Origin: JAGMES01 sp023128035
Lineage (GTDB): Bacteria > Bacillota > Halanaerobiia > DY22613
Assembly: GCA_030627905.1 (NCBI GenBank)
Contig: DAOVRZ010000001.1
Coordinates: 49,215 to 113,214 of the forward strand
Direction: 5' to 3'
Length of the DNA: 64,000 bases
Positions 58,625 to 64,000 of this stretch are shown here, in pieces. Position 1 is the stretch's first letter, and each line of letters starts with the position of its first letter. A program made the translations under genes and the position numbers. The notes beneath the pieces are model-generated. The model was not told the origin of the DNA. It made no database searches and was given only the letters and a program-made list of their open reading frames with translations.

Positions 58625-58741
58625 TTATCTTTTGAGTTAAGACCCCCACTTCTATAAGTGGGGGGAATTGTTTTTAATCTTCAGTGGGGGTAGAATCCCC
58701 TACTGAAGCCCCGATGTTCAGCTTTAGCTGGACGAGTTCGC
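58625..58741 (-). repeat. Family 1 structured repeat, copy D
   Basis: Minus-strand copy, 117 bp, almost identical to copy B. It begins eight bases after the uppP stop. Opposite orientation to copies A-C. Confidence 0.88.
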
Positions 58742-58870
58742 TTATAATGTTAACATACTTTTAACTTTTAATCTATAGTATTTTTTCGTGACCTGTGTTA
58801 TAATTCCTTTGTTATGTTTGGTCTGGGCGAAAAAATAAAATAGTGGTAGAAGGGAAAGGGGGAGAATTGC
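58742..58870 (+). promoter_or_regulatory. Region upstream of the second Na/Pi gene
   Basis: A TATAAT at 58799-58804 is preceded by a TGTGT but by no convincing -35. This may be a weak promoter. Confidence 0.3.
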
Positions 58871-60514
58871 TTGACATCAATGGTGTCAACAGTTTTTGAA
58901 CTTTTTGGTGGATTGGGAATCTTTATTTTTGGAATGAAGATGATGGGTGATGGTCTGACGAAAACTGCAGGAAAAAAATTAAAAAACCTCTTAGGAATTT
59001 TAACAACAAATCGTATTGCAGGGGTTTTGGTTGGAACAGGTATTACAGCAATAATCCAAAGTAGTAGTGCAACGACAGTTATGGTTGTAGGTTTTGTGAA
59101 TGCAGGTTTGATGAATTTGAAACAGGCTATCGGTGTAATTATGGGTGCCAATATTGGTACTACGATTACTGCTCAGTTGATTGCGTTTAAGATCAGCAAA
59201 TATTCACTACATGCTATTGCAATAGGAGCAGCACTTTATCTTTTTGCAAAGAGCAAACGCTCGAAGTATCTTGGTGAAGTTATTTTGGGATTTGGTTTTC
59301 TCTTTTTAGGAATGAATACCATGTCTAGTGTAATGACGCCATTAAGGAGCTCGCTGTATTTTAGAGAAATAATGACTCAACTTAGCTCTAATCCTATTTT
59401 GGGTGTACTGATGGGAACATTTATTACAATGTTAATCCAAAGTAGTAGTGCTGCTATGGGTATTTTACTCAGTTTAACCAGTGTAGGTGCTATTCCTTAC
59501 GCAGCCGCGGTTCCCATTCTTCTGGGTACAAATATTGGTACAACGGTTACCGCACTTCTTTCAAGTATTGGGACAACTATAGTGGCTAAACGTGCTGCTG
59601 TGGCTCATGCTATGTTTAATATTCTTGGTTCAGTTATTTTTGTGGTTTTTATGTATATAATTCCAGATATTCCAAGACAACTTACAGGATTGTTTGGGAA
59701 TGCCTTAGGAACAACTGATGTGAACCGTCTTGTAGCAAATACCCATACAGGATTTAATATCTTAAATACACTTGTTTGGATACCATTTGCAGGTCTTTTA
59801 GCTAAGATTGTTACCTGGATGGTTCCGGGTGAAGAAAGTATCGAGGTAAAAGGTCCAATTTATCTGGATGAACGTTTTCTGGAAACTCCTGCCATTGCTT
59901 TAGGACAAGCTGGTAAAGAATTGAATCGAATGGCAGACCAAGCAATTGGAAATGTGGATACATCTAGAAGGATTTTTATGGAAAATAAGCGTGATTTGTT
60001 TAGGGATTTGGAAGAAAGAGAAGATAGTATTGATCAATTAGAAGAAGCGATGATTCTTTATATGACTAAGCTCTCTCAACTTTCTTTAACAGCGGATCAG
60101 GCTAATGATGTAAATAACTTTTTTCATATAATCAACGATATTGAGCGAATTGGTGACCATGCAGAAAATATTGGTGAATTGGCTATGATCAAAATTGAAG
60201 AAAAAATTCCTTTCAGTGAAAAGGCAATTAATGATTTAAATTATATGTTTTCACGGGTTATGGATACAGCCCGTTTGGCAATAGAAGGCTATCACAATAA
60301 TGACTTAGAAGTTGCGAGAAAAGTATTAGAGTTTGAAGATGAAGTAGATGAATTAGAAGCAACTTATCGCAAAAAGCATATTAAGAGATTGAATGAAGGA
60401 CTTTGTTTCCCAGGATCTGGAGTAATTTATTTGGATATTATAAGTAACTTAGAGCGGATTGGTGACCATTCTGCTAATATTGCAAAAATTACTCTTGAGG
60501 GGATTAAAAGATAA
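58871..60514 (+). CDS. Na/Pi cotransporter with PhoU-like domain
   Basis: 547 residues. Two Na_Pi_cotrans repeats (GTGITAIIQSSSATTVMVVG; LIQSSSAAMGILLSLTS) are followed by a cytoplasmic PhoU-like helical tail (about 340-540, INDIERIGDHAENIGEL and NLERIGDHSANIAKI). Starts with TTG behind GGGGGA. Phosphate uptake or release control. Confidence 0.92.
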   Translation: MTSMVSTVFELFGGLGIFIFGMKMMGDGLTKTAGKKLKNLLGILTTNRIAGVLVGTGITAIIQSSSATTVMVVGFVNAGLMNLKQAIGVIMGANIGTTITAQLIAFKISKYSLHAIAIGAALYLFAKSKRSKYLGEVILGFGFLFLGMNTMSSVMTPLRSSLYFREIMTQLSSNPILGVLMGTFITMLIQSSSAAMGILLSLTSVGAIPYAAAVPILLGTNIGTTVTALLSSIGTTIVAKRAAVAHAMFNILGSVIFVVFMYIIPDIPRQLTGLFGNALGTTDVNRLVANTHTGFNILNTLVWIPFAGLLAKIVTWMVPGEESIEVKGPIYLDERFLETPAIALGQAGKELNRMADQAIGNVDTSRRIFMENKRDLFRDLEEREDSIDQLEEAMILYMTKLSQLSLTADQANDVNNFFHIINDIERIGDHAENIGELAMIKIEEKIPFSEKAINDLNYMFSRVMDTARLAIEGYHNNDLEVARKVLEFEDEVDELEATYRKKHIKRLNEGLCFPGSGVIYLDIISNLERIGDHSANIAKITLEGIKR

Positions 60515-60533
60515 CTAAATGATTAGGTCTAAG

Positions 60534-60599
60534 AAAAAAGATGGTAAAAACGTCACTGAGAAATATCTCAAATGTGGCATAATTTTACCATCTTTTTTT
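60534..60599. terminator. Terminator after the Na/Pi-PhoU gene
   Basis: AAAAAAGATGGTAAAA (60534-60549) pairs with TTTTACCATCTTTTTT (60583-60598) over a 33-base loop with a T tail; symmetrical. Confidence 0.82.
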
Positions 60600-60666
60600 G
60601 GATTGTGTAAAAGTGCAGGAGTTTTTTAAAACTATGTAGAATAAATATTGTTGAGGTGATGGTATT

Positions 60667-62946
60667 ATGGAAATATCAAAAGAGAGAAAAAATGAGATAT
60701 TTGGAATATTTATTTCTGTTTTTGGAATATTATTAGGAATAAGTCTTTACTCAAATTCAGTAGGGATTGTTGGAAAAATATTAAAAATATTTTTTACTGT
60801 TCTTTCTGGGAAAGGAGCTTATCTTTTTCCATTTATAATTTTAGTTCTAGGGATTTCTTTGATTAGATCGAGAGTATTAAGGGCTACTCCTCGGTTAGTA
60901 GGGTTGATTATGGTGATATGCTCTACTCTTGTTTTTTTACATTTAATACTGATTCCATTTGGAGTGGAGTTTCCTGCTGCATTAGAGGGTAACGGAGGGG
61001 GTCTATTTGGTAGTATTTTTGCCTTTTTGTTACGTAAATTTTTGGGGCAAACAGGAGCTTATATAACCATGACTGCAGTAATTTTGATAGGGTTTCTTTT
61101 GCTTTTTGATATTTTGTTGGTTGCTCTTTTTACAACTATTAAACAAAAATGTCGTCTAATTTGGCAGAAAACAGCGGATTTATTTATCAGTGTAAAAGAT
61201 AAGATGAAAGAGGTCTTTAAATTTAAAAGATTTAAAAAGAAGAAAGAAGAAATGGATGATCAGTTAGAATTTGATTTTGAAGATAAAAATGATCAGTTTT
61301 TGAAAGAATTGGCTAATTTGGAACCAGAGGTTTTTGATCAAGAAGAATCCAATGTCCAAAGTATCGATGTGGAAACAGATCAGCTAGATGAGATTGATAA
61401 GAAAAGTGAACCAAAGCCAAAAAAGGATACTGGTTCTGTAAAATCACATTCGTTGTCACGTCCAAAGTCGAACCGTGAGTATAAGCTTCCAATTTTAAAA
61501 TTATTAACCTCATCACCAATGAGTAAGAAAAAATCAGAGACAACAGATCAATCGCTATTATTACAGGAGACATTGCAGAGTTTTGGTGTAAAAGCTAAAG
61601 TTCAAAACGTAAGTCATGGGCCAACTATTACTCGTTATGAGCTTCAACCTGCCCCTGGAGTAAAGGTAAGTCGAATAGTGAATTTAGCGGATGATATTGC
61701 TCTCGCCATGGCTGCCACAGATGTAAGAATAGTGGCTCCGATTCCTGGAAAAGCTGTGGTTGGAGTGGAAGTTCCTAATGCAGGTAGTACAATGGTGAAA
61801 TTAAAAGATATTTTGGATTCAGATCAATTTAAGAATGCTAAATCAAAATTGAGCCTGGCCTTAGGGGTTGGGATTGCTGGAGAACCAATCATTGCAGATC
61901 TTGTAAGTATGCCACATCTTTTGGTTGCCGGAGCAACTGGTTCTGGTAAATCAGTCGGTATTAATACATTCATTTTAAGTATTCTTTATAAAGCGAAGCC
62001 AGATGAAGTTAAGTTTCTTCTCGTTGATCCAAAGAAAGTTGAGATGACAGCTTATAAAAATCTTCCTCATCTTTTAGCACCTGTGGTAACAGATTCAAAG
62101 AAAGCATCAGCAGTATTGAAAATGGTAGTACAGGAGATGGAAAATAGATATGATCTATTTGCTAGCTCTGGAACAAGAGGGCTCGAAAGTTATAACCAAT
62201 TGATGAAAAAAAGGCAGGAAGCTTTTACAAAAGCTTTAGAAAATGGTGTTGAAGTGGAAGGTTCATTAAATGACCATCAACCTTTACCGTATATCGTAAT
62301 CATTATCGATGAATTAGCTGATTTGATGATGGTTGCCGCTAATGATGTTGAAGATGCAATATGCAGGCTGGCCCAGATGGCGAGAGCAGCCGGTATTCAT
62401 TTAATTATAGCTACTCAACGACCTTCTGTGGATGTAATCACAGGTTTAATTAAGGCAAATATACCTTCCAGAGTGGCTTTTGCTGTATCTTCTCAAGTTG
62501 ACTCAAGAACGATTCTTGATACAGCAGGCGCAGAAAAATTATTGGGCAAAGGAGATATGCTTTTTGCTCCGGTTGGAGCAAATAAGCCACGACGAGTTCA
62601 AGGTGCCTTTGTTTCTACAGAAGAGATTCATAAGGTTATGGATTTTGTGAAAAAACAGGAGAAACCTGAGTATGCTGAAGCGATACAGCAATTGGAAAGT
62701 GGGGAATTAGTGATTCAAACTGCTGAAGAACGAGATGAGCTTTATGAGGAAGCAGTTAAGATTGTTATTTCGAGTTCTGCTTCTATCTCCATGCTACAAA
62801 GAAGGCTTCATATTGGATATGCTCGGGCAGCAAGATTGATTGATGTAATGGAACAAGATGGTATTGTTGGTCCATATGCAGGCAGTAAAGCCCGTGAAGT
62901 ATTAGTTTCAGAAAATGAGAGTGATATGATATTGAACAAAAAGTGA
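60667..62946 (+). CDS. ftsK: DNA translocase FtsK/SpoIIIE
   Basis: 759 residues. Four or five N-terminal membrane segments (about 10-160), an acidic/Lys-rich linker, then the motor: VAGATGSGKSVGINTF (about 420), VKFLLVDPKKVEMT, IIDELADLMMVA and ATQRPSVDVITG. A C-terminal winged-helix gamma domain (LHIGYARAARLIDVMEQDG) reads the KOPS/SRS-type sequence. Pumps the chromosome through the division or spore septum. Strong GAGGTG before the ATG. Confidence 0.96.
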   Translation: MEISKERKNEIFGIFISVFGILLGISLYSNSVGIVGKILKIFFTVLSGKGAYLFPFIILVLGISLIRSRVLRATPRLVGLIMVICSTLVFLHLILIPFGVEFPAALEGNGGGLFGSIFAFLLRKFLGQTGAYITMTAVILIGFLLLFDILLVALFTTIKQKCRLIWQKTADLFISVKDKMKEVFKFKRFKKKKEEMDDQLEFDFEDKNDQFLKELANLEPEVFDQEESNVQSIDVETDQLDEIDKKSEPKPKKDTGSVKSHSLSRPKSNREYKLPILKLLTSSPMSKKKSETTDQSLLLQETLQSFGVKAKVQNVSHGPTITRYELQPAPGVKVSRIVNLADDIALAMAATDVRIVAPIPGKAVVGVEVPNAGSTMVKLKDILDSDQFKNAKSKLSLALGVGIAGEPIIADLVSMPHLLVAGATGSGKSVGINTFILSILYKAKPDEVKFLLVDPKKVEMTAYKNLPHLLAPVVTDSKKASAVLKMVVQEMENRYDLFASSGTRGLESYNQLMKKRQEAFTKALENGVEVEGSLNDHQPLPYIVIIIDELADLMMVAANDVEDAICRLAQMARAAGIHLIIATQRPSVDVITGLIKANIPSRVAFAVSSQVDSRTILDTAGAEKLLGKGDMLFAPVGANKPRRVQGAFVSTEEIHKVMDFVKKQEKPEYAEAIQQLESGELVIQTAEERDELYEEAVKIVISSSASISMLQRRLHIGYARAARLIDVMEQDGIVGPYAGSKAREVLVSENESDMILNKK

Positions 62947-62994
62947 TTTTATGGGCTAATCATATTATTAATGAGAAAGGATTTGAGTTGATAT

Positions 62995-63723
62995 ATGACT
63001 AAAATTAAAACGGATTCAAGACCATTATATATATTAGTAAAAGAAAAAATTGAAGAAATGATTGAAGTTGGTGTATCTAATGATGGTGACCGCTTACCTT
63101 CTGAGAATACACTTTCAGAGAGATTTGGAGTTAGCAGAGCTACTTTGCGCGAAGCCTTACGAGTTTTAGAGGAGGAAGGGAAAGTTGTACGCCAGCAAGG
63201 AGTAGGCACTTTTATTGCTCCCAATCTATCAAAGATTGAAAATGGAATAGAAGATCTCTATAGTGTTACAGAGACGATTGAAACTCATGGGTTTGAACCG
63301 GGTACTTATGGCTATAAACGATGGGAGGAGGAGATGGATAATCTAGCATTCATCTTTGGGGAAGACGAGACAAATCGTATGTGGGTGATAGAAAGGGTAA
63401 GAACGGCAAATAAAGAACCTGTAGTATTTTGTCGAGATCATTTACCGAAATCTTTAATAGACTTATCTTTGTGTAATAATGAAGAGTCTATGCTTTTATT
63501 TTTGGAAAAAGAGTATAATATACGAATTTCATATGCAGTAACTCAAATTCTTCCAATAAAAGCTCCAGATTGGTTAGCAGAGAAGTTAAAGATTTCTGTA
63601 GAAACACCAGTTTTATTATTGGAACAGAAGCATTATGACCAAAAAGACCGGATGGTTCTTTTTTCTAAAAATTATTTTAGAAATGATAAATTTCAATTTC
63701 ATGTAGTACGACGTCGTAGATAA
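62995..63723 (+). CDS. GntR/HutC family regulator
   Basis: 242 residues. A winged-helix GntR domain (RLPSENTLSERFGVSRATLREAL, VVRQQGVGTFI) and a UTRA effector domain (about 80-238, TAPVVFCRDHLP-like). Corresponds by position to ymfC after spoIIIE in Bacillus. Ligand unknown; it may control a transport operon lying beyond the window. Confidence 0.9.
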   Translation: MTKIKTDSRPLYILVKEKIEEMIEVGVSNDGDRLPSENTLSERFGVSRATLREALRVLEEEGKVVRQQGVGTFIAPNLSKIENGIEDLYSVTETIETHGFEPGTYGYKRWEEEMDNLAFIFGEDETNRMWVIERVRTANKEPVVFCRDHLPKSLIDLSLCNNEESMLLFLEKEYNIRISYAVTQILPIKAPDWLAEKLKISVETPVLLLEQKHYDQKDRMVLFSKNYFRNDKFQFHVVRRRR

Positions 63724-63761
63724 TGTTGATATCAAATGTTCACAATTAGTTATTTGAATTC

Positions 63762-63789
63762 TTGACGTTTTGCTTATTTTAATGATAAA
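63762..63789 (+). promoter_or_regulatory. Promoter after the GntR gene
   Basis: TTGACG and GATAAA with a 16-base spacer, 38 bases after the gene. What it drives lies at the window end. Confidence 0.5.
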
Positions 63790-63874
63790 CTAGCGGTGTT
63801 GTTTTATAATTTTTAGTCACCATGAGAAGGAGCAATAAAATAGTAGTTAAAATCATAGACAATTATAGCTATAT

Positions 63875-64000
63875 GTGGACGCAAATATTTAGCTATAAGC
63901 TGTTTTATTGCTTTCAAGCCAAGGTGAATGTGAGTTGCGAAAGTAGCTTTGCATGATGAACTAGGTTAGTATGAAAGGTAAAGACATACCCATGAGTGTA
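63875..64000 (+). other. Possible start of a group II intron (cut by window end)
   Basis: GTGGACG at 63875 could be a GUGYG-like 5' splice end, and further on AGTTGCGAAAGTAGC and AAAGGTAAAGACATACC resemble segments of group II intron domain I (compare the CTAAAGACA region of bacterial introns). The rest lies outside the window. A leader RNA of another type is equally possible. Confidence 0.35.

Noticed and set aside
35574..58741. CRISPR array from the recurring short repeats
   Set aside because: The repeats are 100-160 bp, kilobases apart, in both orientations, with no regular spacers and no cas genes.
58798..59151. 117-codon minus-strand frame opposite the Na/Pi-PhoU gene
   Set aside because: Opposite an unambiguous transporter and without a ribosome-binding site.
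63823..63957. 44-codon frame starting MRRSNKIVVK at the window end
   Set aside because: Overlaps the candidate structured RNA, has an implausible composition and stops abruptly; the ribosome-binding site is weak.

Overview
The window is low-GC (roughly one-third G+C), densely packed and almost entirely + strand. It carries the long housekeeping 'tsf to ftsK' block of a spore-forming, Gram-positive-type Firmicute. PolC-type DNA polymerase III, RNase J, YlxR/YlxQ, dipicolinate synthase, SleB, a YtvI-like protein, a GerM domain, TepA/YlzJ and SpoIIIE/FtsK all point that way. Gene content and the many interspersed short repeats fit an anaerobic clostridial or halanaerobial lineage, but the genus is only a guess. 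No rRNA, tRNA or CRISPR array was seen.

Layout. 1-10178: end of tsf, pyrH, frr, a one-PASTA mini-protein, uppS, cdsA, a YtvI-like permease, dxr, rseP, a multi-CxxC protein, ispG and proS, covering ribosome recycling, pyrimidine supply, envelope lipid precursors and the MEP isoprenoid pathway. 10210-15435: an accessory insert between proS and polC with a glycosyltransferase, MgtC-ACT, a promoter plus candidate small RNA, a DUF3467 protein, gene remnants, an unannotated 59-aa minus-strand gene, an 87-aa protein coupled to a broken SecB-like chaperone, and a metal-dependent hydrolase. 15547-31190: polC, then the rimP-nusA-ylxR-ylxQ-infB-rbfA-nrnA-truB-ribF operon, two small unknown genes, rpsO and pnp. 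31191-40307: nfo remnant, a RadC/JAMM-DinG helicase fusion, SleB, a degenerate GGDEF protein, a minus-strand amidase-GerM fusion, two polysaccharide deacetylases and a VanW protein. 40519-43989: dut, a YgiQ radical SAM protein, YlmC and a glycine-zipper stress-type protein. 44187-47069: a broken accessory cassette (HEPN-like protein plus KGGVGRT ATPase). 47190-63723: a secreted beta-propeller protein, spoVFA, spoVFB, an asd remnant, dapG, dapA, RNase J, tepA, ylzJ, Na/Pi transporter, uppP, Na/Pi-PhoU transporter, ftsK/spoIIIE and a GntR regulator. The window ends in what may be the 5' part of a group II intron.

Two families of short non-coding repeats are scattered between genes. Family 1 (about 117 bp, four near-identical copies) carries three hairpins. 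Family 2 (98-159 bp, three copies plus a degenerate tail) shows compensatory base changes in its stems, so it is selected or was selected as RNA or single-stranded DNA structure. Both look like ORF-less derivatives of IS200/IS605-type elements, but that is inference. One family-1 copy sits exactly at the lost 5' end of the HEPN-like gene. Gene decay is visible in several places: nfo (internal deletions), asd (only the last 34 codons, still in the canonical operon position), the SecB-like chaperone (nonsense codon plus T7 frameshift), the KGGVGRT protein (A8 and T6 frameshifts) and an unknown gene at 12264-12617.
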